NCBI RefSeq assembly: GCF_009184865.1
Contig: NZ_CP045096.1
Span: 2,418,001 to 2,482,000, forward strand
Source of the DNA: Streptomyces phaeolivaceus
Lineage (GTDB): Bacteria; Actinomycetota; Actinomycetes; Streptomycetales; Streptomycetaceae
Reading direction: 5' to 3'
DNA length: 64,000 nt
Position numbers and translations under genes: made by a program. Every line of letters starts with the position of its first letter. The first letter of the stretch is position 1. This document shows, piece by piece, positions 8,406 through 15,798 of the stretch. The notes under the pieces are model-generated. The model was not told the origin of the DNA. It saw only the letters and a list, made by a program, of their open reading frames with translations, and searched no databases.

Positions 8406-9365
8406 ATGCTGGCCCTCATGGGATTCGACGATCAGGAGTGGGCGGCGACCCGGGCGTGGGTGGCCGAGCAGCTGCCCGAGGGCCGCGTGGTACTGAACTG
8501 GGCCGATCTACGGGGTGGTTGGTCCTCGACGATGCGCCGGCTGACGCTCGACGACGGGACGGGGCTCGTCCTGCGGTCGTTCGTGAAACCGTTCTTCCGG
8601 CTGCACGCTCCCGGGCTGTTGAACCGTGAGGCAGCGATGTTCACCCTGCTCGCGCCGTACGACGGCATTCCCACGCCACGCCTGTACGCCGTCGACCCGG
8701 GCGGCGAACTCGCCGGTCATCCCTCGCTGTTGATGTCCCTGCTGCCGGGGTCGGTGCGGGTGACGGCGGACGCGGACCTTGAGGAGCGGCTCGATCTGCT
8801 CGCCGGGCAGCTCGCCCGGATCCACGCGGTCGTACCGGTGGAACGGCCGCGTACGTATCAGGCCTGGACCTCGCCCGAGCGGGTCACGACGGCGGGTGGT
8901 GCGTTGTGGGAGCGGGCCGTGGACGTGATCCGGCGGGAGCCTCCGGCGTGGGAGGGGTGTTTTCTGCACCGGGACTTCCATCCGGGGAACGTGCTGTTCA
9001 CGGGTGGGGTCGGGGGTGGGGGCGGGGGCGGAGGTCTCGGGATCAGCGGGGTGGTTGATTGGGTGGAGACCTCTTGGGGGCCTGCGGATCTCGATGTGGC
9101 CCACTGTGCGACCGCGTTGGCGCTGTTGTTCGGGGCGGAGTACGGGGTCGGGTTCGGTGAGCGGTACGAAGCGTGGGGTGGGCGTCGGCTGGCTCGGGGG
9201 CGGGAGCATTTGTACTGGCGGCTGTTGGACGCGCTCGCGTACGCGCCCGACGCGGAGAAGCTCGCGGGGCCCTGGCGGGAGCTGGGGCGGGGGGATTTGA
9301 CGCCGGGGGTGTTGGGGGTGCGGCTGGAGGAGTATGTGGGTGGGTTGTGGGAGCGGTACGGGTAG
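8406..9365 (+). CDS. aminoglycoside phosphotransferase (APH) family kinase
   Basis: A 319-residue protein of the APH/choline kinase fold. Visible motifs are the N-lobe region VLRSFVKPF, the catalytic loop FLHRDFHPGNVLF at about residues 180-192, and the metal-binding GVVDWVETSWGP at about 214-225. Substrates in this family range from aminoglycosides to sugars and small metabolites, so resistance cannot be concluded. An eight-glycine run between the catalytic and metal loops, encoded by G-rich DNA at about 9003-9036, is unusual and may be an expanded loop. ATG 8406 is taken as the start, but ATG 8418 is also possible; neither has a clear ribosome site. Confidence 0.82.
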   Translation: MLALMGFDDQEWAATRAWVAEQLPEGRVVLNWADLRGGWSSTMRRLTLDDGTGLVLRSFVKPFFRLHAPGLLNREAAMFTLLAPYDGIPTPRLYAVDPGGELAGHPSLLMSLLPGSVRVTADADLEERLDLLAGQLARIHAVVPVERPRTYQAWTSPERVTTAGGALWERAVDVIRREPPAWEGCFLHRDFHPGNVLFTGGVGGGGGGGGLGISGVVDWVETSWGPADLDVAHCATALALLFGAEYGVGFGERYEAWGGRRLARGREHLYWRLLDALAYAPDAEKLAGPWRELGRGDLTPGVLGVRLEEYVGGLWERYG

Positions 9366-9421
9366 TTGGGGCGGGGGGCGCCTAATAGCTCGGGGGTGGG
9401 GGTGCGTCGGCGGGTGCGGGT

Positions 9422-9549
9422 CCGGTGGGGCTTCTCGCGCAGTTCCCCGCGCCCCTGAAAAAGCAGGGGCCGCGCCCCGTGCTTTTTCAACGGCCCGCAG
9501 GGGCCGTTGCCTTGAGGGGCGCGGGGAACTGCGCGAGAAGCCCCACCGG
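9422..9549. repeat. long inverted repeat with three-branched fold
   Basis: Perfect 35-bp arms (9422-9456 with 9515-9549) contain the core CTCGCGCAGTTCCCCGCGCC. The enclosed sequence has two further hairpins: GAAAAAGCA with TGCTTTTTC across 9457-9489, and AACGGCCC with GGGCCGTT at about 9489-9508. An RNA or extruded DNA would form a three-way junction. It lies between the end of the APH-like gene and the end of the convergent DUF4360 gene and probably acts as a bidirectional terminator. Related copies lie near 22.6, 50.6 and 63.9 kb. The rest of the 9366-9629 gap is G-rich with no gene. Confidence 0.9.
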
Positions 9550-9629
9550 GCCGCGGGCGGTCGGCGGCCGGAGAGGCTCAGGGTGAGTGCCGGGTGCCCA
9601 GAAAAGAGGCGGCACCCGGCGGCCCCGGC

Positions 9630-10277
9630 TCACCCGGAGGGGCACTCCTTCCACGCCAAGTGGTAGATCGTGCTGATGTCACCGTCCGTCGAGTCCATGG
9701 TCATGAAGCTCGTGCTGCTCGCCGGCGACGACCCCCGGTTGACCCGCAGCTCGGTGTTGATGTTGAAGTTGCGCTCGACACCGCAGGGCGCCCACACCAG
9801 TTGGGCCCAGTCGGTCTCGTCCGTGGCCTGCCAGTTGTCCTCGTAGGGGCCGTTGAAGGTGTGGGTCCTGGAGGCCGTGTCCGGGGAGCCCTGGAAGTAG
9901 TACGAGGCCTTCTCCACACCGCTCGCGCCACGCTGGAGCGAGGCGAATCCGCGGTAGTCGACGCTGGCGATGGCGTAGGTGAAGCCGCCGGGCACATGGA
10001 CGATCAGGTTGAGCTGGCAGTTCTTGCGGAACGCGGTGGACGGGGCGCCGCCGCCGACCTGGGCGAGGTAGTCGCTGTAGGTCACGGTGAACGCGGTGTT
10101 GTCCGGCGAGACGGCGACCGCGGCCGTGCCCTGGGGGCAGCCGGAGCCGTTCACCGTGGCGACGTTGATGACGATCTTGTCCGGGGGCGGGTCCTCGAAG
10201 GGGGACTCGGCCTGCGCGGGCAGCGCACTGGCGAAGAGGGCGGCGACAGCGCCGCCCAGGAGGAGACCACGAACCAT
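9630..10277 (-). CDS. secreted DUF4360 protein
   Basis: A 215-residue exported protein with a Sec signal peptide (MVRGLLLGGAVAALFASALPAQA, cleavage after AQA, near residue 23). The mature part begins ESPFEDPPPDKIVINVATVNGSGCPQG and holds four cysteines (GCPQG, NCQLN, PCGVE, ECPSG), probably two disulfides. Sequence and length fit the DUF4360 family of secreted actinomycete and fungal proteins of unknown function. The 5' region (10278-10440) contains two direct copies of a CATGTCAT element. It is transcribed towards the inverted repeat at 9.4-9.5 kb. Confidence 0.85.
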   Translation of the reverse strand: MVRGLLLGGAVAALFASALPAQAESPFEDPPPDKIVINVATVNGSGCPQGTAAVAVSPDNTAFTVTYSDYLAQVGGGAPSTAFRKNCQLNLIVHVPGGFTYAIASVDYRGFASLQRGASGVEKASYYFQGSPDTASRTHTFNGPYEDNWQATDETDWAQLVWAPCGVERNFNINTELRVNRGSSPASSTSFMTMDSTDGDISTIYHLAWKECPSG

Positions 10278-10440
10278 GGGGGGTTCTCCGATCTAGTGAT
10301 GCACATTCCCGATGATGCACATGTCATGCGCATGTCATAGGCACGCGCGAGGACCCCGCGGTCGTTGAAGCGGCGGTCTGTGAAGCAGCTGTGAAGACCG
10401 GGGGGCGACCGCATCGTATGGACCCGGAGCGGGCAGGGCT

Positions 10441-10484
10441 AGGGCGATCTCCGGCCAACCCTGGCGGCCGGAGATCGCCCTTTT
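10441..10484. terminator. hairpin terminator
   Basis: A perfect 16-bp stem (10441-10456 with 10466-10481) with a 9-base loop, followed by TTTT on the plus strand. It lies just beyond the end of the minus-strand gene at 10510-10824 and would end its transcription before the DUF4360 gene. Confidence 0.8.
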
Positions 10485-10509
10485 CCTCGGCCTCGGCGGC
10501 CTTACCGGA

Positions 10510-10824
10510 TCAGCGGCTGTAGCGCATCAGCGCCCGCACCATGTGGCACGTGGTGTCCGACGGCGGGTGCACACCGATGACCTCCGCCGCGCTGCGGATC
10601 GTCTCGTCACGCGCCTGGTTCGGCATGTGGACACCGGAGTCGAGCAGGGCGATCGCCAGGCGCATGGCCTTCAGACGCCGGTTGTGGGTGATGTACCACT
10701 CGCGCGGACGGCCCGGCGGCAGGGTGTGCTTCACCACCGGGGCGTAGGGCAGGTCGAGCAGGACGGGATGCTGGGCGGTGGATTGAGTGGGCAGCGGCTT
10801 CGACTTCAGTGCGGCAGCGGGCAC
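10510..10824 (-). CDS. conserved hypothetical protein
   Basis: A 104-residue protein of no recognised family. GTG 10824 is chosen because AGGAGG ends exactly 6 bp upstream; the in-frame ATG two codons earlier directly touches AGGAGG and is too close. Features are a Lys/Pro-rich N-terminus, a conserved-looking block LPPGRPREWYITHNRRLKAM, and a helical C-terminal half with one Cys (TTCHMVRALMRYSR). No signal peptide or membrane helix is seen, so it is probably a small cytoplasmic protein. Confidence 0.7.
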   Translation of the reverse strand: MPAAALKSKPLPTQSTAQHPVLLDLPYAPVVKHTLPPGRPREWYITHNRRLKAMRLAIALLDSGVHMPNQARDETIRSAAEVIGVHPPSDTTCHMVRALMRYSR

Positions 10825-11000
10825 GGACATCCTCCTGTCGCGGTCTGGGCGCCGCCGGAATCCCCCGTCGGCAACCCTCGAACACTGCTTCTATTTTACT
10901 ACTCTCCACTGACAATCGCCCCTGGCCAGACGGGATCTGACGGGTCCTGTGACAGGGGTGGAACACGGGTTTTCGGGCCCCGTTGGCTACGGTGGGCGGC

Positions 11001-11360
11001 ATGGAGATCTGGATCAATCCGGCCTGTTCCAAGTGCCGCAGCGCGATCACCCTGCTCGACGCCGAGGGTGCCGACTACACCGTCCGCCGCTATCTGGAGG
11101 ACGTCCCGGGCGAGGACGAGATCCGCGCCGTACTGGACCGGCTCGGGCTCGAACCGTGGGACATCACCCGCACCCAGGAGGCCGCCGCCAAGGAGTTGGG
11201 TCTCAAGGAGTGGACACGGGACGCGGATGCGCGGGACCGCTGGATCAAGGCGCTCGCCGCGCATCCGAAGCTCATCCAGCGGCCGATCATCACCGCGGAC
11301 GACGGTACGGCGGTGGTGGCGCGCACCGACGAAGCCGTACGGGACGCTCTGTCCAGGTAG
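11001..11360 (+). CDS. ArsC/Spx-like thioredoxin-fold protein
   Basis: A 119-residue protein of the arsenate reductase (glutaredoxin-coupled) family. It begins MEIWINPACSKCRSA with the active-site Cys in CSKC, contains the central block RRYLEDVPGEDEIRAVLDRLGLEPWD, and has the cis-Pro region KLIQRPIIT. The length fits ArsC. The classical arsenate-binding Arg triad cannot be confirmed by eye, so a general thiol reductase role is equally possible. No arsenic genes adjoin it. The ATG may be leaderless: TACGGT ends 7 bp upstream. Confidence 0.85.
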   Translation: MEIWINPACSKCRSAITLLDAEGADYTVRRYLEDVPGEDEIRAVLDRLGLEPWDITRTQEAAAKELGLKEWTRDADARDRWIKALAAHPKLIQRPIITADDGTAVVARTDEAVRDALSR

Positions 11361-11521
11361 CGGGCGGTTCGCGGCATCCGCTCCACCAACCTCGGTGTGA
11401 CGTGGGTTACTTGAGAGTTTGCCGTGACCGTTGAGTAGCTTCGTTCGGGATCTCGTACGTAGCGGCGTACTCGTCCGATCCGGCCGGCCGATCCGAGGTC
11501 CACCGGGAACAGGAGGCGCGC

Positions 11522-12229
11522 ATGTCGCGTAGGAGAACGCTCGGCACGAAGAAGAAGGTCGCGCTGTTCGTGACCGCGGCGGCGGTGGCGGGAGGCGGGG
11601 CCTTCGCGACGGCGGCCACGTCGAACGCGGCGCAGACCGCGGCCCAGTCCACCGTCTGCCAGGGGCTGGCCACGGCGCTCGGCAACAACGAGCGGTTCAT
11701 CGCGGACCAGAAGGCGAACCCCGACGCCCAGTCGGCGGCCCGGATCGCCAACCGCGAGGCGGTCATCGCCCAGATCAAGGTCCAACAGGGCGCGTCGGAC
11801 TGCGTCGTCGGGGAGTCGGCTCAGGGCTCCCAGGCCGCGCAACCCGCACAGCCGTCCGCGCCGGCCACGGAGACCGGGGGGTCGGCTCAGGACCCCCAGG
11901 GCGACGAGGCGGCCGGGAACGCGGGCGGCGCCGCGGGCACGGGTGGCGCCGGTGACACGGGCGACGCCGGGGCCGGGGCCGGTGAGCAGGTCTGCAACGG
12001 CTCCACCGTCACCCTCTCCGGCGAGGCCGGTGCCCCGGCCGCGTCCAGCGACGAGTTCCCGGCCGGCACGAAGCTGCGGGTGACCAACCTGGACAACAAC
12101 AAGTCCACGACGGTCGAGGTCACCTCGGTCTCCGGCAGTTGTGTCCTGTTGAACAACGCCGCCTTCGAACAGGTCCGGGAGCCCGGCAAGTTCCTGATCC
12201 GCCGCGCGCTGATCGAGAAGGTGGGGTGA
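11522..12229 (+). CDS. secreted protein with Cys-bounded helical domain and beta-barrel-like C-terminus
   Basis: A 235-residue exported protein; ATG 11522 follows AGGAGG by 5 bp. The signal peptide is basic (MSRRRTLGTKKK) with a hydrophobic core and cleavage near SNAA (about residue 36). A helical segment bounded by two Cys (about residues 45-97) follows, then an Ala/Gly/Gln/Pro-rich linker. The C-terminal domain (about 155-235) reads VCNGSTVTLSGEAG, PAGTKLRVTNLDN and SGSCVLLNNAAFEQV. This pattern resembles RlpA/expansin double-psi barrels, but the catalytic Asp is not evident, so the fold is inferred. The N-terminal module resembles that of the DUF1996 protein at 17.1 kb. Confidence 0.75.
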   Translation: MSRRRTLGTKKKVALFVTAAAVAGGGAFATAATSNAAQTAAQSTVCQGLATALGNNERFIADQKANPDAQSAARIANREAVIAQIKVQQGASDCVVGESAQGSQAAQPAQPSAPATETGGSAQDPQGDEAAGNAGGAAGTGGAGDTGDAGAGAGEQVCNGSTVTLSGEAGAPAASSDEFPAGTKLRVTNLDNNKSTTVEVTSVSGSCVLLNNAAFEQVREPGKFLIRRALIEKVG

Positions 12230-12404
12230 CGCCGGCCCGGACGACGGCACGGGCCCGCTCATGACGGTGAGATGAAGAGCGGGCCGAGAGCGTCCGGAGA
12301 GGCCGGTCGCCGCGCGCAGCGGCGGCCGGCCTCACGCGCGCGTCCGACCAGCGGCTCCGCCCGACACCACCGCCGGCGCGTGAGTCGCGCCACAGAGACA
12401 CCAG

Positions 12405-12442
12405 GTAACACGGGGTTCACATTCGAGCAACGACCGGGAAAT
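12405..12442 (+). promoter_or_regulatory. GlnR box upstream of glnII
   Basis: Four 5-mers are spaced by exactly six bases: GTAAC (12405), TTCAC (12416), GCAAC (12427) and GAAAT (12438). This is the a1-b1-a2-b2 arrangement of GlnR boxes with a weaker b1 site. A TTGACA element follows at 12449-12454 and may be the glnII -35 box. GlnR activation of glnII is established in Streptomyces; the assignment here rests on motif and position. Upstream, 12230-12400 shows no clear feature. Confidence 0.78.
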
Positions 12443-12544
12443 CGCACGTTGACAGGCTGCCCGGCATCAAGCGCGGCATTTCAGTGCCGCAGCGCCGCAG
12501 CACCCGCACATGCGCCTAGTGACCCACCCCGAAGGATGTGTCCC

Positions 12545-13573
12545 GTGACCTTCAAGGCTGAGTACATCTGGATCGACGGCACCGAGCCGACGGCCAAGCT
12601 CCGATCCAAGACTAAGATTCTCGCCGACGACGCCAAGGGTGCGGAGCTTCCGATCTGGGGCTTCGACGGGTCCTCCACGAACCAGGCCGAGGGGCACTCC
12701 TCGGACCGCGTGCTGCAGCCGGTCTTCTCCTGCCCGGACCCGATCCGCGGCGGCGACGACATCCTCGTGCTCTGCGAGGTCCTCAACATCGACATGACGC
12801 CGCACGAGTCCAACACCCGTGCCGCGCTGCGCGAGGTGGCCGAGAGGTTCGCCGCGCAGGAGCCGATCTTCGGCATCGAGCAGGAGTACACGTTCTTCCA
12901 GGACGGCTCCCCGCTCGGCTTCCCCAAGGGCGGCTTCCCGGCCCCCCAGGGCGGCTACTACTGCGGTGTCGGCGCCGACGAGATCTTCGGCCGTGACATC
13001 GTCGAGGCCCACCTGGAGAACTGCCTCGCGGCCGGTCTCGCCATCTCCGGCATCAACGCCGAGGTCATGCCCGGCCAGTGGGAGTTCCAGGTCGGCCCGG
13101 TCTCCCCGCTGGACGTCTCCGACCACCTGTGGGTGGCCCGCTGGCTGCTCTACCGCACCGCCGAGGACTACGACGTCGCCGCCACCCTCGACCCCAAGCC
13201 GGCCAAGGGTGACTGGAACGGCGCCGGCGCGCACACCAACTTCTCCACGAAGGCGATGCGCGAGGGCTACGACGCGATCATCACCGCGTGCGAGTCACTG
13301 GGCGAGGGCTCGAAGCCGCTCGACCACGTCAAGAACTACGGCGCCGGCATCGACGACCGCCTGACCGGTCTGCACGAGACCGCCCCGTGGAACGAGTACT
13401 CCTACGGTGTCTCCAACCGCGGCGCCTCGGTCCGTATCCCGTGGCAGGTCGAGAAGGACGGCAAGGGCTACATCGAGGACCGCCGCCCGAACGCCAACGT
13501 CGACCCGTACGTGGTGACGCGGCTGATCGTCGACACCTGCTGCACCGCGCTCGACAAGGCCGGCCAGGTCTGA
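12545..13573 (+). CDS. glnII: glutamine synthetase type II
   Basis: GlnII is the eukaryotic-type, octameric or decameric, heat-labile glutamine synthetase found in Streptomyces alongside GlnA; it is not adenylylated. GTG 12545 is chosen because GAAGGA lies 8 bp upstream and the product then begins MTFKAEYIWIDG, giving 342 residues, the usual GSII length. Family motifs are WGFDGSSTNQA, FGIEQEYTFF, MPGQWEFQVGP, NGAGAHTNFSTK and RRPNANVDPYVVTRLI. The upstream GlnR box suggests induction under nitrogen limitation. A terminator hairpin follows the stop. Confidence 0.97.
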   Translation: MTFKAEYIWIDGTEPTAKLRSKTKILADDAKGAELPIWGFDGSSTNQAEGHSSDRVLQPVFSCPDPIRGGDDILVLCEVLNIDMTPHESNTRAALREVAERFAAQEPIFGIEQEYTFFQDGSPLGFPKGGFPAPQGGYYCGVGADEIFGRDIVEAHLENCLAAGLAISGINAEVMPGQWEFQVGPVSPLDVSDHLWVARWLLYRTAEDYDVAATLDPKPAKGDWNGAGAHTNFSTKAMREGYDAIITACESLGEGSKPLDHVKNYGAGIDDRLTGLHETAPWNEYSYGVSNRGASVRIPWQVEKDGKGYIEDRRPNANVDPYVVTRLIVDTCCTALDKAGQV

Positions 13574-13610
13574 TCCGCGCCACGCCTCCCGCGCCTCCCG
13601 CGCTTTCCGT

Positions 13611-13642
13611 GAGGGCGTCCACCGGTTCCGGTGGGCGCCCTC
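13611..13642. terminator. glnII terminator hairpin
   Basis: A 13-bp stem with one G-U pair (13611-13623 with 13630-13642) around GGTTCC lies 38 bp after the glnII stop and 35 bp before the next gene. Confidence 0.75.
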
Positions 13643-13676
13643 CGGCGTTGTCGGTGGGACATGTCAGGGTGGAGGC

Positions 13677-14639
13677 ATGAAGATCGACGGGGGCGCCACG
13701 AGCGCGACGACGGAACTGGCCATCAAGGTCGAGACGGAGAACCGGGAGACGCACGCCCGGATCACGGCGGAGCGGCTGCGCGAGCTGGTGCGCCGGATCG
13801 GGGACCACGGCGACCGTTTCCTGGTCGTCCAGCGGATACCGGACATGCCGGACGTCTTCGTCCAGGTCTGGCACGAGCGCGCCGACGACGGCACGACCGG
13901 GGAGTACCAGCTGGAGCACCGTGAGAGCCGCGACCGGTTCCTCGGGGCCGTCCTCACCGACCCCGAGCGGGTCGCCGAGGCCATGACCGGCTGGGCACGG
14001 CGGACGGACGGCTGGGACACCGGTGTCGAGTGGACCCCGGTCGAGCACGACGCCCCGGCGGAGGTCCCGGAACTCCCGGACGACGTACGGGAGCAGGTCG
14101 AGGAGCGGGTGCGGGAGCTGCTGCGCTGCGGTTACGACGACCGGGCGCGGCTGAGCGAGACCGCCGAGGAGTATCTGGTGGACGGCGACCTGCGGCCCGT
14201 CTCCGCCCCGCAGGCCCGGCAGCTGGTCGACCGGCTCTGGGTGGAGCGGGTCGCCGAGCAGGAGACCTGGGACGGGGTCACCGACCCCGAGCGGCTCACC
14301 CGGGCCTTCGAGACGCTCCGGGCGGCGCACGGCATCACCGCCCGGGAGAACTTCACCTGCTGCCGCAACTGCGGTACGACCGAGATCGGCGCCGAAGGCC
14401 CGCCGGACGCCGCCGGGTTCGTGTTCTTCCACTCGCAGTGCACGGAGGGCGCCGCCGCCGGGCACGGACTGGCACTGCTGTACGGCGGGTTCGACGGCTC
14501 CGCCGAGACCACGGCGGCGGTCGGGCGGCAGGTCGTGGCGGCGCTGGCGGCGGAGGGGCTGTCCACGGAATGGGACGGCGATCCCAGCACGGTGCTCACC
14601 GTCACCCCCCTGGATTGGCGGAAACGCCTGGTCGGGTGA
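13677..14639 (+). CDS. conserved hypothetical protein (DUF6891-like)
   Basis: A 320-residue cytoplasmic protein. The C-terminal half has the pattern of DUF6891: helical LVDRLWVERVAEQETW, then ENFTCCRNCGTTEIGAEG with four cysteines in CCxxC form, DAAGFVFFHSQCTEGAA, and a final beta stretch STVLTVTPLDWRKRL. The N-terminal half is acidic and contains DRFLVVQRIPDMPDVFVQVW. The function is unknown; the Cys cluster may bind metal. Start ATG 13677 has GGAGG close upstream and also CAGGGT six bases away, so leaderless initiation is possible. Confidence 0.75.
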   Translation: MKIDGGATSATTELAIKVETENRETHARITAERLRELVRRIGDHGDRFLVVQRIPDMPDVFVQVWHERADDGTTGEYQLEHRESRDRFLGAVLTDPERVAEAMTGWARRTDGWDTGVEWTPVEHDAPAEVPELPDDVREQVEERVRELLRCGYDDRARLSETAEEYLVDGDLRPVSAPQARQLVDRLWVERVAEQETWDGVTDPERLTRAFETLRAAHGITARENFTCCRNCGTTEIGAEGPPDAAGFVFFHSQCTEGAAAGHGLALLYGGFDGSAETTAAVGRQVVAALAAEGLSTEWDGDPSTVLTVTPLDWRKRLVG

Positions 14640-14728
14640 GGTGATGACACACCCCCGTCATGGCGAAGAAGCGTCCAAGCAGTGAGAGGAGACTCCTGTA
14701 GCGGGCGTGTGTCTGCTTCAATGGGAGC

Positions 14729-14851
14729 ATGGCCAGCTTCCAGAACCGACGTGCGACGGGTCGCCATGACCTCGAGCCCTTCTGGCCTTCCCGTCAGCAC
14801 CATGACTTCGACCGGGTGTGTTGCCGCGCGATGAACGCGCCGGCCCTCTAA
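14729..14851 (+). CDS. candidate 40-residue regulatory upstream ORF
   Basis: A short ORF running ATG 14729 to TAA, starting MASFQNRRATGRHDLEPFWP and ending in DFDRVCCRAMNAPAL. Third positions are strongly G/C, unlike the surrounding non-coding sequence. It ends 122 bp before the winged-helix regulator gene. The tail with His-Asp-x-x-Arg-Val and two adjacent Cys resembles the small putative leader peptides annotated in front of many actinomycete genes. A short hairpin (CCGGCC-TTC-GGTCGG region, about 14865-14880) lies between the two. The ribosome site (GGGAG) is only 1 bp from the ATG. Translation-coupled control of the next gene is an inference. Confidence 0.55.
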   Translation: MASFQNRRATGRHDLEPFWPSRQHHDFDRVCCRAMNAPAL

Positions 14852-14973
14852 AGCCGTACACCCCGGCCTTCGGTCGGCGCGGAACGACGTACGTCCCTCG
14901 GCGGGTCCCCGACCACGAACTCGGTCGCCGAGGCATCCCGGACGAACCTCTCGCGCGAAAGAGCTGACCTCTC

Positions 14974-15663
14974 ATGGCGAACACCCGTTCACTGTCGACC
15001 GCCGCTCCGCTGACCTCCGCGTCGGGCTCCGCGCCCGTCGCGCTCCCCTCCCCCGGCGCCTCCCCACGGAACCGGCTGCGTGCCGTGGGCCGGGACGAGG
15101 TCGTGGACATCACCGACTTCCTGCCGCCGGGGGCGACCTGGCTGCCCGCTCCCCAGCACACCCTGCCCACGCTGCCGGGCCGGCCGCCGATGATCGGCTA
15201 TCTGGTGCTCGTACCGGCCGACCAGCAGCCGCCGGTGCTGCCGTTCGTGATCGCGGACGAGAAGCCGTTCGACCACGCCGTCGCCGGTGCGGTCTCCGCG
15301 TCCACGGCCACGGTCAACGCCCCTTCCCGTTCCGCTTCCGGTTCCGCTTCCGGTTCCGCCGAGGTCGGGGACGAGCTGGTCCGGGTCGACACCGTGCAGC
15401 GCACCGCCGAGGTCGGCGGACGGCCGCTGGACCTCACCTATCTGGAGTTCGAGCTCCTCGCCCATCTCGTGGCGCACCCCAACCGGGTGCACACCCGCGA
15501 CCAGTTGGTCACCACGGTGTGGGGCTACGGGCATGTCGGCGACGGTCGTACGGTCGACGTCCACATCGCCCGGCTGCGCCGCAAGCTCGGCGCGGAGTTC
15601 CGCCAGGCGATCCAGACGGTGCGGCGGGTCGGATACAAGTACACGCCGCCGCTGGGCCGTTGA
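14974..15663 (+). CDS. GlnRII-like OmpR-type winged-helix regulator
   Basis: A 229-residue protein with a Ser/Ala-rich N-terminus, a short conserved region (VVDITDFLPPGATWLPAPQ, then PMIGYLVLVP) and a C-terminal OmpR/PhoB winged helix from about residue 140. Winged-helix motifs are LDLTYLEFELLAHL, RVHTRDQLVTTVWGY, RTVDVHIARLRRKLG and RRVGYKYTPP. The receiver Asp of normal response regulators is absent. Its place shortly downstream of glnII matches what I recall for GlnRII of S. coelicolor, a proposed second nitrogen regulator, but this is based on position and family only. It may be controlled through the upstream short ORF. Confidence 0.78.
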   Translation: MANTRSLSTAAPLTSASGSAPVALPSPGASPRNRLRAVGRDEVVDITDFLPPGATWLPAPQHTLPTLPGRPPMIGYLVLVPADQQPPVLPFVIADEKPFDHAVAGAVSASTATVNAPSRSASGSASGSAEVGDELVRVDTVQRTAEVGGRPLDLTYLEFELLAHLVAHPNRVHTRDQLVTTVWGYGHVGDGRTVDVHIARLRRKLGAEFRQAIQTVRRVGYKYTPPLGR

Positions 15664-15665
15664 TC

Positions 15666-15702
15666 GAGGGTCCGCCCCTGACCCCGGCCGGGGCGGACCC
15701 TC
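15666..15702. terminator. terminator hairpin
   Basis: A perfect 13-bp stem (15666-15678 with 15690-15702) two bases after the regulator stop codon. Confidence 0.8.
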
Positions 15703-15703
15703 C

Positions 15704-15760
15704 GAGAGCAGATCTTCTGAGAGCGGATCTCCTGAGGGCGGATCTTCTGAGAGCAGATTC
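15704..15760. repeat. 15-bp tandem repeat, four copies
   Basis: Three full units and one partial unit of GAGAGCGGATCTTCT with single changes fill the gap between the terminator hairpin and the epimerase gene. The spacing of 15 bp keeps the repeated GATCT on roughly alternating helix faces. No function is visible. Confidence 0.85.
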
Positions 15761-15798
15761 GCGTCCGTGGCCGCCGCCCGGCGGGCAGAGTCGGCGGT

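Noticed and set aside
8406..9365. Aminoglycoside resistance gene.
   Set aside because: Only the general APH kinase motifs are visible. Chromosomal Streptomyces members of this family usually have other or unknown substrates, so resistance is not claimed.
10828..10830. ATG as start of the gene at 10510-10824.
   Set aside because: AGGAGG directly touches this ATG; the GTG six bases further has correct spacing.
11001..11360. Arsenic resistance operon.
   Set aside because: No arsR, arsB or acr3 neighbour is present; the protein alone does not prove arsenate reduction.
14640..14973. tRNA or riboswitch in the gap before the winged-helix regulator.
   Set aside because: No cloverleaf, T-loop sequence or known riboswitch core could be found; the coding-like short ORF explains the sequence better.
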